Below, piece after piece: positions 1 to 9,091 of a stretch of DNA of 64,000 bases; within the stretch, counting starts at the first letter, position 1; each line of letters begins with the position of its first letter. A model generated the notes under the pieces. The model made no database searches and was not told where the DNA came from. It saw only the letters and a list, made by a program, of their open reading frames with translations. This DNA comes from Methylocapsa palsarum (GTDB taxonomy: Bacteria > Pseudomonadota > Alphaproteobacteria > Rhizobiales > Beijerinckiaceae): positions 310,001 through 374,000 of the forward strand of contig NZ_FOSN01000001.1 in the NCBI RefSeq assembly GCF_900114285.1. The letters are read 5' to 3'. The position numbers and the translations under genes were made by a program.

Positions 1-181
1 CGTCTGGATCGTCGACCCGGCCAGCATGACCGTCTCGCTCCGCACTGTCGAGGTGCTGCGTTTCGATCCGGGATCGGCGATCATCTCGCAGGGGCTGGAC
101 GGCGGGGAGATCGTTGTCACCGCCGGGATCCAGGCGCTTCACCCCGGACAGAAGATCCGTCTGATCGGATCGCCGTCCTGA
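1..181 (+). CDS. RND efflux membrane-fusion protein, C-terminal end (partial)
   Basis: The reading frame is open from base 2 to a TGA at 179-181, giving about 59 C-terminal residues. They end in a beta-rich segment (GEIVVTAGIQALHPGQKIRLI) typical of the last domain of HlyD/AcrA-type periplasmic adaptors. The TGA overlaps the ATG of the RND pump gene by one base, which is the usual translational coupling of adaptor and pump. The adaptor would link the inner-membrane pump to an outer-membrane channel. The start lies outside the window, so substrate and subfamily cannot be judged. Confidence 0.8.
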   Translation, partial: VWIVDPASMTVSLRTVEVLRFDPGSAIISQGLDGGEIVVTAGIQALHPGQKIRLIGSPS

Positions 182-3100
182 TGGGCCCCAACCTTTCCGA
201 ATGGGCGCTGAAACATCGGTCCTTCGTCATCTTCCTGATGATCGCGGTGACGGTCGCCGGAATCGCCTCATTCGCCCGGCTCGGGCGCAACGAGGATCCG
301 GCCTTCACCTTCCGCACGATGATCGTGCAGGCCGGCTGGCCCGGTGCGACGCTGGACGACACCCTGAAACAGGTCACCGAGCGGCTCGAACGCAAGCTGC
401 AGGAGACGAGGGGGCTCGATTTTCTGCGCAGCTATACGAGCCCAGGCCTCACCACAATCTTCGTGAACCTCAAGGGCGCGACGGCCGCATCCGAGGTCCC
501 AGACATCTGGTATCAGGTCCGCAAGAACGTCGGCGACATTCGCGCCTCGCTTCCCGCCGGGGTCGTCGGTCCCGGCTTCAACGACGATTTCGGCGACACC
601 TTCGGATTGATCTACGGCTTCACCGCGGACGGGTTCACCCATCGCGAACTGCGCGACTATGTCGAGGACATCCGCTCGCGCGTGCTGCGCGTTCCCGACG
701 TTTCGAAGATCGAGATTCTCGGCGCGCAGGACGAGCAGATCTTCGTCGAGTTCTCGACGCAGCAGCTGGCCGGATTGGGGATCGACCGGGCGGCCCTGAT
801 CGCCGCCCTTCAGGCGCAGAATGCGGTCAGTCCGGCGGGAGATCTGCAGACCGGCAATGAAAAGCTGGCGCTGCGCGTATCGGGCGCCTTCCGCTCGGAG
901 GACGACATCCTCGCCGTGAATTTCCTCTCGAACGGGCGATTGATCCGGCTTCGCGACATTGCGGAGGTGCGCCGCGCCTATTCCGATCCGCCGCAGCCGA
1001 TGTTCCGCGTCAACGGCAAGCCCGCGATCGGCCTTGCGATCGCGATGCGCAACGGCGGCGATATCCTGACCCTTGGCCGCAACGTCCGCCAGGCGATCAA
1101 GGAGGCCGTCGCCGATCTGCCGCTTGGCGTCGACGCGACGCTGGTGTCCGATCAGCCGGCCGTCGTCAACACCGCCATCGGCGAATTCATGGAATCGCTC
1201 TGGCAGGCGATCGCCATCATCATGGCGGTGAGCTTCCTCAGCCTCGGCGCGCGGGCCGGCGCCGTCGTCGCGCTGTCGATCCCGCTGACGATGGCGATCA
1301 CCTTCCCGATCATGGAGATGCTCGGGATCGACCTTCAGCGGATTTCGCTGGGCGCCCTCATCATCGCGCTCGGCCTGCTCGTCGACGACGCCATGACCAC
1401 CGTCGACGTCATGACCTCGCGGCTGGCGGCGGGCGACGGCAAGGCCGAGGCGGCGAGTTTCGCCTACAAGACGCTGGCCTTTCCCATGCTGACCGGCTCG
1501 TTCGTCACCGCGGCGGGCTTCGTGCCGATCGGCTTCGCCCGCAGCGCCGCGGGCGAATACACCTTCTCGATCTTCGCCGTCGTCAGCATCGCGCTGATCG
1601 TCTCATGGTTCGTCGCCGTCCTGTTCGCGCCGCTGATGGGCGTGGCGTTCCTTAAGAAACCGGAAAAGGCGGCGTCTGATAAGCCGGGGCTGATCATGCG
1701 GATCTTCCGCGCGATCCTTGTCGGCGCGATGCGGGCGCGCTGGCTGACCATCGCCGCGACGCTCGCCTGTTTCGTCGCCGCGCTGATGGCGCTGCCCTAT
1801 GTGCCGCGCCAGTTCTTCCCGGCCTCCGACCGTCCCGAACTCGTCGTCGATCTCTCGCTGCCGCAGAACGTCTCGATCTTCGCCAGCGATACGGCGGCGG
1901 CCAAACTCGACGCCATCCTCACCGGCGATCCCGACGTCGAGCGCTGGAGCACCTATGTCGGGCGCGGGGCGATCCGCTTCTATCTGCCGCTCGACGTGCA
2001 GCTGGCGAACGATTTCATCGCCCAGGCCGTCGTCGTCGCCAAGGACGTTCCGGCGCGCGAGCGCCTGAAGGCGAAACTCGAACACGAACTCGCGGAGCAA
2101 TTGCCAAGCGTCGTCGCGCGGGTGTCGCCGCTGGAGCTTGGGCCGCCCGTCGGCTGGCCGGTGCAGTACAGGGTCAGCGGTCCCGACATCGCGCAGGTGC
2201 GCGCGAACGCGCTGCGGCTCGCCGAAATCCTCGGCGCGAACAGCAAGGTGAAAGAGGTCAATTTCGACTGGATCGAGCCCTCGCGCATGGTCCGCATCAA
2301 CATCGATCAGGATCAGGCGCGGCTTCTTGGCCTCAGCTCGCGGGCGCTCTCCGAGGTCCTGAACACGGTGATGACCGGCACGCCCTTCACCCAGGTGCGC
2401 GACGATATCTACCTCGTCAACGTCATCGCGCGGGCGCAGGACGAACAGCGCGTCTCGCTCTCCACCCTGCGCTCGCTGCAATTGCCGCTGCCTGACGGAC
2501 GCACCGTGCCGCTCAGCCAGGTCGCGAGCTTCGATTTCGAGCAGGAGTTTCCGCTGATCTGGCGGCGTCAGCGCGTCCCGACGCTCACCGTGCAGGCCGA
2601 TGTCGCGGGGGGAGCCACGCCCGAGGCCGCGGTGCGCTCGCTCGCGCCGGAGGTCGCCAAACTCGCGGACAGCCTGCCGCGCGGCTACCATGTCGAGACC
2701 GGCGGAACGGTCGAGGAGAGCGAACAGTCGCAGGCCTCGGTCTTCGCCAAAGTGCCGCTGATGTTGCTCTTGATGGTCACCTTCCTGATGGCGCAGCTGC
2801 ACAGTTTCAGCCGGTTGTTTCTCGTCCTCAGCATCGTGCCGATGGGCCTCATCGGGATCGTCGGCGCGCTGCTGATGTTCAAGCAGCCGCTCGGCTTTGT
2901 CGCGATCCTCGGCATTCTCGCTTTGGTCGGTATGATCGCCCGCAACGCGGTGATCCTGATCGAGCAGATCGAGACGGAGCGGGCGGAGGGACGCGATACG
3001 TGGAACGCCGTCGTCGAGGCGACGCTCTCGCGTTTCCGCCCGATCATGCTGACCGCGATCTCGACGGTGCTCGGCTTCATCCCGATCGCGCCCACCGTGT

Positions 3101-3228
3101 TCTGGGGGCCGATGGCGATCGCGATCATGGGCGGTCTGTTCGTCGCGACAATGCTGACGCTGATCGTGACCCCAGCGCTCTATGTGGCGATGTTCCGGGT
3201 GAAGGCGCCGGCGGGGGTGGTTGTGTAA
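181..3228 (+). CDS. RND family efflux transporter permease (AcrB/HAE1-like)
   Basis: This protein of 1015 residues is the normal size for a proton-driven RND pump subunit. A hydrophobic helix near residues 12-30 is followed by a large periplasmic loop. A block of helices lies around residues 335-490, containing the acidic pair LLVDDAMTTVD that corresponds to the proton-relay helix. A second periplasmic loop and a last helix block (about 860-1005) follow. It would export amphiphilic compounds across the envelope together with the adaptor encoded just upstream (one-base overlap). No outer-membrane channel gene follows directly. The family assignment is firm; the substrate is unknown. Confidence 0.93.
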   Translation: MGPNLSEWALKHRSFVIFLMIAVTVAGIASFARLGRNEDPAFTFRTMIVQAGWPGATLDDTLKQVTERLERKLQETRGLDFLRSYTSPGLTTIFVNLKGATAASEVPDIWYQVRKNVGDIRASLPAGVVGPGFNDDFGDTFGLIYGFTADGFTHRELRDYVEDIRSRVLRVPDVSKIEILGAQDEQIFVEFSTQQLAGLGIDRAALIAALQAQNAVSPAGDLQTGNEKLALRVSGAFRSEDDILAVNFLSNGRLIRLRDIAEVRRAYSDPPQPMFRVNGKPAIGLAIAMRNGGDILTLGRNVRQAIKEAVADLPLGVDATLVSDQPAVVNTAIGEFMESLWQAIAIIMAVSFLSLGARAGAVVALSIPLTMAITFPIMEMLGIDLQRISLGALIIALGLLVDDAMTTVDVMTSRLAAGDGKAEAASFAYKTLAFPMLTGSFVTAAGFVPIGFARSAAGEYTFSIFAVVSIALIVSWFVAVLFAPLMGVAFLKKPEKAASDKPGLIMRIFRAILVGAMRARWLTIAATLACFVAALMALPYVPRQFFPASDRPELVVDLSLPQNVSIFASDTAAAKLDAILTGDPDVERWSTYVGRGAIRFYLPLDVQLANDFIAQAVVVAKDVPARERLKAKLEHELAEQLPSVVARVSPLELGPPVGWPVQYRVSGPDIAQVRANALRLAEILGANSKVKEVNFDWIEPSRMVRINIDQDQARLLGLSSRALSEVLNTVMTGTPFTQVRDDIYLVNVIARAQDEQRVSLSTLRSLQLPLPDGRTVPLSQVASFDFEQEFPLIWRRQRVPTLTVQADVAGGATPEAAVRSLAPEVAKLADSLPRGYHVETGGTVEESEQSQASVFAKVPLMLLLMVTFLMAQLHSFSRLFLVLSIVPMGLIGIVGALLMFKQPLGFVAILGILALVGMIARNAVILIEQIETERAEGRDTWNAVVEATLSRFRPIMLTAISTVLGFIPIAPTVFWGPMAIAIMGGLFVATMLTLIVTPALYVAMFRVKAPAGVVV

Positions 3229-3672
3229 AGGTTGGAGACGCGTTGTAAGGAGGGAGCGAACGGCTCGCCTTATCACGCCGAGCGTTTGTGCAGGTGCTTA
3301 GCGAATGAATCAAGGTGACGCGCTGTTCGACCGATAAGGGCCGAAACGGGAACGGCAGCTTTGGAGTGGCCTCGATAGAATGCTGCCGTTTCAGAGCTAA
3401 TAAGTCTAACCTGCATCAATGCAATTGCATAGGAAGACGACAACTTGTCCGGCCTTCCAACTGAGGCGGCGTTGGCGCCACCTGGAAATGACCGGGTAGA
3501 TTATTACGTAATCTTTTCCAACGGACGCACGCCGCCGGTCACGTTTAGTCCGGTTCAAATCATTGGCTCCAGCGATTGTATTTGCGAAGGTCCTCCGCTT
3601 GGCGGATCATTACGACATTCCAACGGGACCGCATCGGTGCGTATCAAATGATCGTCATGGAGGTGTTGGCCG
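3229..3672. other. Intergenic stretch without a convincing gene
   Basis: About 440 bases lie between the RND pump and the AT-rich gene at 3673. A 68-codon frame with a TTG start at 3445 (to 3651) is preceded by AGGAAG. It has no recognisable domain and is not called. No promoter or repeat could be assigned with confidence. Base composition shifts towards AT from about 3400, which marks the left edge of the AT-rich block. Confidence 0.4.
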
Positions 3673-4662
3673 ATGAAGCCAGAAGAATATTGGAAGAACT
3701 TCAACCTTGGAACTGAGCTCGATATCGCTGGGCGTTTTTTGTACAATGGTCTCCAGATTTTCCACCAAATGGAGACCTTTTCGAGGGAAGAAGACGCTTT
3801 CGAGTTTCTCTATGCGGTGTGCGTAGGCATTGAAAGGCTTATTAAAATCGCACTGATATTGACCGAGCACGATAAACGCGATGATCAGGAAGAATTTGAA
3901 AAGGAACTTATAACTCACAGCCACCAAGACTTGTTGGCCCGGTTAAAGAGACATCATGCATTGGCGCTGGGTCCGGCACACAACGAATTTGTAAGTATTT
4001 TATCTCGATTCTATAAATCACATCGCTACGGGAGATATAGCCTAGCGTCCGTTTATTCTCCAGCCCAAGAGCGAGACGACTTGAACTCGTTTTTTGAAAA
4101 GTATCTCGATATTAAAATCGACATTGAAAGTATGTTCTCTCGCACGCGGAATGAGCGCCGCCATAAAAGATTTATCGGTAAAGTGCTTTCGAAGATCGTA
4201 GTCCCGATTTTTGAAATCATTAGAGGCGAGGCTCACAGGCTGAATCTTTATACCTACGAAATTGAATATGAATCGAAAGCCTCGAAAATATTTCAGTTCC
4301 AAAGTTTTGATTTTGAAAATGAGGACATTTTGCAAACCGAAATCCTCGCATACTTCATCTCAGTTAAAGCGTCAGGGGCAAATGCCAGATTTCTGCGAGA
4401 ACAAATCAAAGCGCTTTCCTTCGATTCTGCGTTGGAAGCTGATTACATCTCCGCGCTCAGATCAGACCGCAAAAAGTTAACGGTCATGGACGAGTTTGAA
4501 GCACTCTATAAGGATGATGTTTCAGATTTTGCGACGCGAAGAGAGATGCTCAATGTCGCTATATCCGAATATTTAAATTACGAACCTGAGGAGGGTGATG
4601 AAGACAAGGAAGACTTGCTCGACGACACTGGTTCCAGTTGCGACTCTGGCGAGGAAGAGTAA
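3673..4662 (+). CDS. Uncharacterised acidic protein, possibly HEPN-like N-terminus
   Basis: I do not recognise this 329-residue protein. The start ATG is preceded by GGAGG at 3659-3663. Residues about 45-100 form a helical stretch (VCVGIERLIKIALIL, then HQDLLARLKRHH) that resembles the helix-turn-helix pairs of HEPN domains such as AbiV. The canonical R-x4-6-H ribonuclease motif is not clearly present. The C-terminus is a strongly acidic tail (about 25 residues, many E and D). The gene is visibly AT-richer than everything around it and stands alone between an efflux gene and a porin, which suggests recent acquisition. It could be an abortive-infection type defence gene or a simple cytoplasmic orphan; confidence in any function is low. 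Confidence 0.7.
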   Translation: MKPEEYWKNFNLGTELDIAGRFLYNGLQIFHQMETFSREEDAFEFLYAVCVGIERLIKIALILTEHDKRDDQEEFEKELITHSHQDLLARLKRHHALALGPAHNEFVSILSRFYKSHRYGRYSLASVYSPAQERDDLNSFFEKYLDIKIDIESMFSRTRNERRHKRFIGKVLSKIVVPIFEIIRGEAHRLNLYTYEIEYESKASKIFQFQSFDFENEDILQTEILAYFISVKASGANARFLREQIKALSFDSALEADYISALRSDRKKLTVMDEFEALYKDDVSDFATRREMLNVAISEYLNYEPEEGDEDKEDLLDDTGSSCDSGEEE

Positions 4663-4798
4663 CAACCGCGAAACGAAGGCGCATCGGAGTGACTGCTTTT
4701 GGCGGTCTCATTAGAAGTTTAACGACTCACTTGGGCGCTAACCCGACGCTTTTGCGCGGGCTCAAGCCCATCGAAACGCCGTCCCTAGCCCGAACTGC

Positions 4799-6136
4799 CT
4801 AAAACTTCGTCTGTAGCCGCAGCGCCGTGTAAATGGCTTGCGGCTTGCCCGGATTCCAGGGGTTGATCAGCTGCAGATCGCCGGAGAGGCGCAGCCAGGG
4901 CGTCAGCGCGAGATTGTAGAACGCCTCCACTCCGCCTTCGCTGCGGCGATCGACGTCGAGCGCGGCCAGCCCCGCGAGCAGGGGTTGGCTCAGCCCGAAA
5001 TGGAAGAAGCCGGCGCCCCAGCGGTCGTCCTCGCGGCCCGCAAGCAATGTGTTGCCGCCAAGTCCGGCGAGGACGCTCCATTTGACCGGACTGGGATTGC
5101 CGTCCGACAGGGTCGCCAGCGTGAACAGACCCCAGCCCACGGCCGGGTTTTCTTCGCTCTGAACGAAATATTGCTGGACGGCGTAGGAGGCGAACCAGAA
5201 CCCCTTTTGCGTCGCGACGCCGCCGCCCGGCGCCGGCGGGCGCGTCAGGTCGGTGATATTGTCGAGATCGACGCCGCGCGCATTGCTGTAGGCGGCGCGC
5301 AGGGTCTGAAAGCCGCGCAGGCCCGCGATCTGTGTTTCGAGAGTCGCGGCGGCGCCCACCGCCAGCCCCTTCTCGAACGGATGCTCGATGACCTGCGGGT
5401 TGATCGCGCTGCGCGGATCGGCGATCAGCAGGGCGAAACTGACCGGCTTGGTCTTGAGCGCCAGGATCGCGCCCAGCAGATAGGGCGCCGAGACGACGAC
5501 CCTGTCGCCGGCCCCTCCCCTGAAGGCCGTATAGGCGACCCCGGTCGATGGCAGGGCGAAAGCCCTGTTCATGAACGTGTCGATTCCGCCGCCGCCGATC
5601 AGCGGGGTCTTGGACGCAAGCGTCATCATGTTGAATTTTCCGGCGCTGAGGGAAACGAGGTCGCCGAAATCCTGCGTGACGCTGAGGGAGAGCGCCGAAT
5701 GATAGCCGTCCCGCTCCACATAGGCGAGCGCGGTATTGACCGGGACGAGCGCGAAATCCGCCCTGTTCAGATTTTGACCGAAGTAATGCTCATATTGGGC
5801 GTTCACGTGAAGGCCCGGCCAGAAGCCAAGTTTCTCCGCGTCCACCTTCAGGAAAGCGTCGACTTTGCCGCCATAGCGCCAGGTCTTGCTCGCCTCGCTG
5901 TCGGACTCGCCCTGATAGAATTGCGAAACCCAGACGTCGGGCATGAGGCCGAAGCTGCGCAATTGTTCCTTAGGGCCGCCCGGCGCATCGGTCAGGGAGG
6001 ATTGGTCGAGCACGGAAGGTCTGGCGTCCTGCGCGGACGCGGCGTTCATTGCCGCGGCAAGAAGGATCGCTGCGGCAAGAAGGATCGCGACGGCGACGAG
6101 GCGGGCGGACGCCTGGCGAAGATGTCTCCAGATCAC
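4799..6136 (-). CDS. OprB-like carbohydrate-selective porin
   Basis: This is an outer-membrane beta-barrel protein of the OprB family. The mature part has alternating-residue strands such as GLHVNAQYEHYFG and the C-terminal strand AIYTALRLQTKF ending in Phe, the outer-membrane assembly signal. I chose GTG at 6136 because it gives a classical signal peptide (VIWRHLRQ, then a long LLAAA core, cleavage near ASAQ) and has GGAAAAG just upstream. A longer frame opens at 6268, but its first 44 residues do not look like a leader. The likely role is passive uptake of sugars or other small solutes. An 18-bp tandem duplication lengthens the signal core. The gene stands alone, next to a GntP-type permease on the same strand. 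Confidence 0.85.
   Translation of the reverse strand: MIWRHLRQASARLVAVAILLAAAILLAAAMNAASAQDARPSVLDQSSLTDAPGGPKEQLRSFGLMPDVWVSQFYQGESDSEASKTWRYGGKVDAFLKVDAEKLGFWPGLHVNAQYEHYFGQNLNRADFALVPVNTALAYVERDGYHSALSLSVTQDFGDLVSLSAGKFNMMTLASKTPLIGGGGIDTFMNRAFALPSTGVAYTAFRGGAGDRVVVSAPYLLGAILALKTKPVSFALLIADPRSAINPQVIEHPFEKGLAVGAAATLETQIAGLRGFQTLRAAYSNARGVDLDNITDLTRPPAPGGGVATQKGFWFASYAVQQYFVQSEENPAVGWGLFTLATLSDGNPSPVKWSVLAGLGGNTLLAGREDDRWGAGFFHFGLSQPLLAGLAALDVDRRSEGGVEAFYNLALTPWLRLSGDLQLINPWNPGKPQAIYTALRLQTKF
6054..6089 (-). repeat. 18-bp tandem duplication in porin signal peptide
   Basis: The unit GCGGCAAGAAGGATCGC plus one base occurs twice back to back. In the porin reading frame it encodes ILLAAA twice, doubling part of the hydrophobic core of the signal peptide. 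The last base differs between the units. Confidence 0.8.
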
Positions 6137-6281
6137 GGCGCTTTTCCAGCTTACGGCCCGGCCCGCGCGGGATCGCGGCTGCGGCAAGGCGTAACTTGCG
6201 GCCTGCGGCGAAATTGCGCAAATCCGGCGACGCGCGCTCAGGGCGACGCCTGGTCTCCCAGGACGCAACCGGTCAAGATTC

Positions 6282-7733
6282 TCAAAACGACCCGAACGCC
6301 GTCCCCAACCCGATCACCGCCACGAGCGCCAGAAGGCCGCCCACGATCGACACCATGACGATGTCGAAATAGCTCTCGCGATGGGTTGAGTTGCAGACCG
6401 CGAGCAGCGTGACCACCGCGCCGTTGTGCGGCAGGCTGTCGAGCGTGCCGGCGCCGATCACGGCGACGCGGTGGAGGAGGCCTGGGTCGATGCCCTGTTC
6501 GGCGGCGAGCTTCATGTAGGTGTCGCCGAGAGCGTCGAGCGCGATGGTGAGGCCGCCCGAGGCCGAGCCGGTGAGCGAGGCGAGAACGTTGGTCGCGACC
6601 GCGAGCGAGACGAGGGGACCGCCCTCGATGCCGAGCACCCATTCGCGCACCATGTCGAAGGCGGGGAGCGCGGCGATGACCGAGCCGAAGCCGACGAGGC
6701 TTGCGACGCTCAAGACGGGCAGGGCGGAGGCGTTGGCGCCCGCGTCCATGCTGCCGCGCAGATCAGGCAGGCGCTTGAAGTTGAGCGCGACCAGCGCGGC
6801 GATGGCGGCGGCGAGCGCGGTGACGACCGCCCACACTCCTCCGACGGCGGAGAGGGAGGTCGACCCCCATGATTCATCGGCGAGCCAGGATGCGTTGAGG
6901 CGCGGCAAGACGTAAAGCGACATCAGCAGATTGACGCCGACCACGATGGCGAGCGGCAGCACCGCCAACGCGATGGGCGGATTGGTCGCGCTGACTTCGC
7001 CGTGGCGGATCTCCGCCGGATCGAAACTGCCCGCAGTCGTCGCCCGCTCGCGTACGACGAGGTCCACGTCGCGCGGCGCATCGGGCTCCGCCTTGTCCCC
7101 GTAGCCCTCGCCTCTGGCGCGGGCGGCGGCCTCGACGCGGGCGAGCCACCAGAGGCCGAATCCGAGCATCACCACCGAGGCGATGAGTCCGAGGCCGGGA
7201 GCGGCGAAGGGCGTCGTGCCGAAGAACGGCATGGGAATAGCGTTCTGGATCGCGGGCGTGCCGGGCAGGGCGGACATGGTGAAGGTGGAGGTGCCAAGGG
7301 CGATCGCCGCCGGCATCAGCCGCCGCGGGATCTTGCCCGCGCGAAACAGGGCGTGCGCCATCGGAGCCAGCACGAAGAAGGCGACGAACAGGCTGACGCC
7401 GCCATAGGTGACGAGGGCTCCCGCGAGCACGACGGCCAGTACGGCGCGGCTCGGGCCAAGCCGCCGCGTCATGAAATCGGCGATGGAGGACACCGAACCG
7501 CTGTCCTCCATCAGCTTGCCGAACAGGGCGCCGAGCAGAAAGATCGGGAAGAATTGCATGACGAAGCGGGCGGCGCTCCCCATGAAGGTCTGGGTCCAGT
7601 GCGCGAGGAGGGGCTCGCCCGCCCAACCGGCGGCGAGGATCGCGGCGGCGGGAGCGAGCAGAAGAATGCTCCAGCCCCGGTACGCGAGCCAGACGAGAAG
7701 GCTGAGGGCGACGAGAATGCCGAGAAGTCCCAT
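6282..7733 (-). CDS. GntP-family permease
   Basis: This is a 483-residue polytopic inner-membrane protein with about 12 hydrophobic segments. It begins with MGLLGILVALSLLVWLAYRG. Conserved GntP features are GKLMEDSGS near residue 75 and the C-terminal HNGAVVTLLAVC region. The family carries gluconate or other hydroxy-acids by proton symport. The patatin-like gene ends three bases upstream, so the two form an operon. That pairing may suggest export or uptake of a short-chain hydroxy-acid released by the hydrolase, for example 3-hydroxybutyrate; this is inference. The family call is firm, the substrate open. Confidence 0.88.
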   Translation of the reverse strand: MGLLGILVALSLLVWLAYRGWSILLLAPAAAILAAGWAGEPLLAHWTQTFMGSAARFVMQFFPIFLLGALFGKLMEDSGSVSSIADFMTRRLGPSRAVLAVVLAGALVTYGGVSLFVAFFVLAPMAHALFRAGKIPRRLMPAAIALGTSTFTMSALPGTPAIQNAIPMPFFGTTPFAAPGLGLIASVVMLGFGLWWLARVEAAARARGEGYGDKAEPDAPRDVDLVVRERATTAGSFDPAEIRHGEVSATNPPIALAVLPLAIVVGVNLLMSLYVLPRLNASWLADESWGSTSLSAVGGVWAVVTALAAAIAALVALNFKRLPDLRGSMDAGANASALPVLSVASLVGFGSVIAALPAFDMVREWVLGIEGGPLVSLAVATNVLASLTGSASGGLTIALDALGDTYMKLAAEQGIDPGLLHRVAVIGAGTLDSLPHNGAVVTLLAVCNSTHRESYFDIVMVSIVGGLLALVAVIGLGTAFGSF

Positions 7734-7736
7734 GGA

Positions 7737-8777
7737 TCAGATCCCTTCCACCAGCGCGTCGATGTCGAGGGTCGAGCGCACGCCGAGGTCGTGCGCATGG
7801 GTCTCCAGGAAGGCCTGCGCCGATTTCCGTCCCTCGTCGCGCAGGAAGGTGAAGAAGTCCCATTCGGCGTTGAGCTTCGAGGAGGCGCCGAGATCGGTCA
7901 TGACGTCGTTCTTGACGCTATGGATGCGCATGGCGGCCCAGAGCGCGCCCTCGCCGCTGCCGGGGTCCGCCACTTGCCGGAGCAGGGCCATCATGCGCAA
8001 TTCCTTCAGCACGACTGCGTTGAAGGAAACTTCGTTGAGGCGGTTCAGGATCTCCGCCGCCGTCCGCGGCACGCCGTCCCGCACGACGGGGTTGATCGGA
8101 ATGAGAATGGTGTCGTGCGATTTGCATTCCCGCACGAGGGTGGTGAGCGTCGGATTGCCGGAATAGCCGCCGTCCCAATAGGCCTCGCCGTCGATCTCGA
8201 TGGCCTGGAACATGGTCGGCAGGCAGGCCGAGGCGAGCAGCACGTCCGGGGTGATGGAATCGTTCTTGAAGACCTTGCCCCGCCCGGTTCGGACATTGGT
8301 GGCGGTGATGAAAAGATGGATCGGCGAGCGCGCCAGCAAGTCGAAATCGATGAGGTCGGCGAGAATATCGCGCAGCGGATTGGCGCCCCTTGGATTGAGG
8401 TCATAGGGCGACCAGAGACGGGACATCAGGTCCATCGCGACATAGACGGGAGAGGAGTCGAGCGTCCAGCGGCCGAGCAGGACGTCGATGGGCCCGCGCT
8501 TGAACGGGCTGAACCGGGCCCCCTCCGAAACGCGCCGCCAGAACGTTTCAAGCGCCTCGCGCGCTCCGCGGGCTCCGCCCTTTTGGTAGCCGTGCACCAG
8601 CACCGCGGCGTTCATCGCGCCGGCGGACGTGCCGGAAATGCCGTCGATTTCCAACCAGGGCTCCTCGAGCAGGCGGTCGAGCACGCCCCAGGAGAACGCT
8701 CCATGCGCGCCGCCGCCCTGCACCGCAAGATCGACGAGGATGGGATCGCGCGTAATCGGGCTCGAAGCTTTTTCCAT
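7737..8777 (-). CDS. Patatin-like phospholipase family protein
   Basis: This 346-residue protein shows the complete patatin signature. The oxyanion loop GGGAHG is at residues 21-26, the nucleophile elbow GTSAG carries Ser51, and the dyad Asp is in DGG at 202-204. Patatins are serine lipid acyl-hydrolases acting on phospholipids or, in some bacteria, on polyhydroxybutyrate granules. There is no signal peptide, so it is cytoplasmic. It precedes a GntP-family permease in the same operon. The ATG at 8777 is the first in-frame start before the conserved domain. The substrate is not determined by the sequence. Confidence 0.9.
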   Translation of the reverse strand: MEKASSPITRDPILVDLAVQGGGAHGAFSWGVLDRLLEEPWLEIDGISGTSAGAMNAAVLVHGYQKGGARGAREALETFWRRVSEGARFSPFKRGPIDVLLGRWTLDSSPVYVAMDLMSRLWSPYDLNPRGANPLRDILADLIDFDLLARSPIHLFITATNVRTGRGKVFKNDSITPDVLLASACLPTMFQAIEIDGEAYWDGGYSGNPTLTTLVRECKSHDTILIPINPVVRDGVPRTAAEILNRLNEVSFNAVVLKELRMMALLRQVADPGSGEGALWAAMRIHSVKNDVMTDLGASSKLNAEWDFFTFLRDEGRKSAQAFLETHAHDLGVRSTLDIDALVEGI

Positions 8778-9091
8778 GTGACCTTGAGGATGTTGCCGAC
8801 CTTGAGGATGTTGTCGAACGTGTTTCGGGGGGAGACGTGGATGGCGCCGCCATTTTAGGCGAACGCGGCGGGAGCGTCACGCGTTTTGTTGCAATGCAGC
8901 GAGCGGCCTCGCCTGCAACACGGCGCCTTTGCGAGGGAAGCCGAGCGCAATCAAAGCGCCGATCCGTTCAAAGCGCCGCCAAAGATTGCGGCCCTTCGCC
9001 TAATCCGTTACCACATGGCGGCTTGAAAACGCGCGGATGACTGCGCATTTTCTCCTAGCCAAACCGGCTCAAGCGCACACGGGGTAAGGGA
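8778..9091. other. Divergent intergenic region, nothing specific seen
   Basis: This region of 314 bases separates the divergent patatin-like and DUF1269 genes and must hold both promoters. No operator, RNA gene or repeat was recognised. A run of six G at 8828-8833 lies upstream of the patatin gene. Confidence 0.4.

Noticed and set aside
1603-3276. 557-codon open frame antisense to the RND pump
   Set aside because: It mirrors the high-GC codon bias of the real gene, is rich in Arg, Asp and His, and has no domain.
3445-3651. 68-codon frame with TTG start before the AT-rich gene
   Set aside because: No domain and a rare start; the AGGAAG before it is not enough to call it.
4838-6358. 506-codon frame antisense to the porin
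   Set aside because: The porin has a signal peptide and beta-strands; the antisense frame has none and is Arg/Glu rich, a typical shadow.
7002-8858. 618-codon frame antisense to the permease and patatin genes
   Set aside because: It crosses two well-defined genes and has no recognisable domain.
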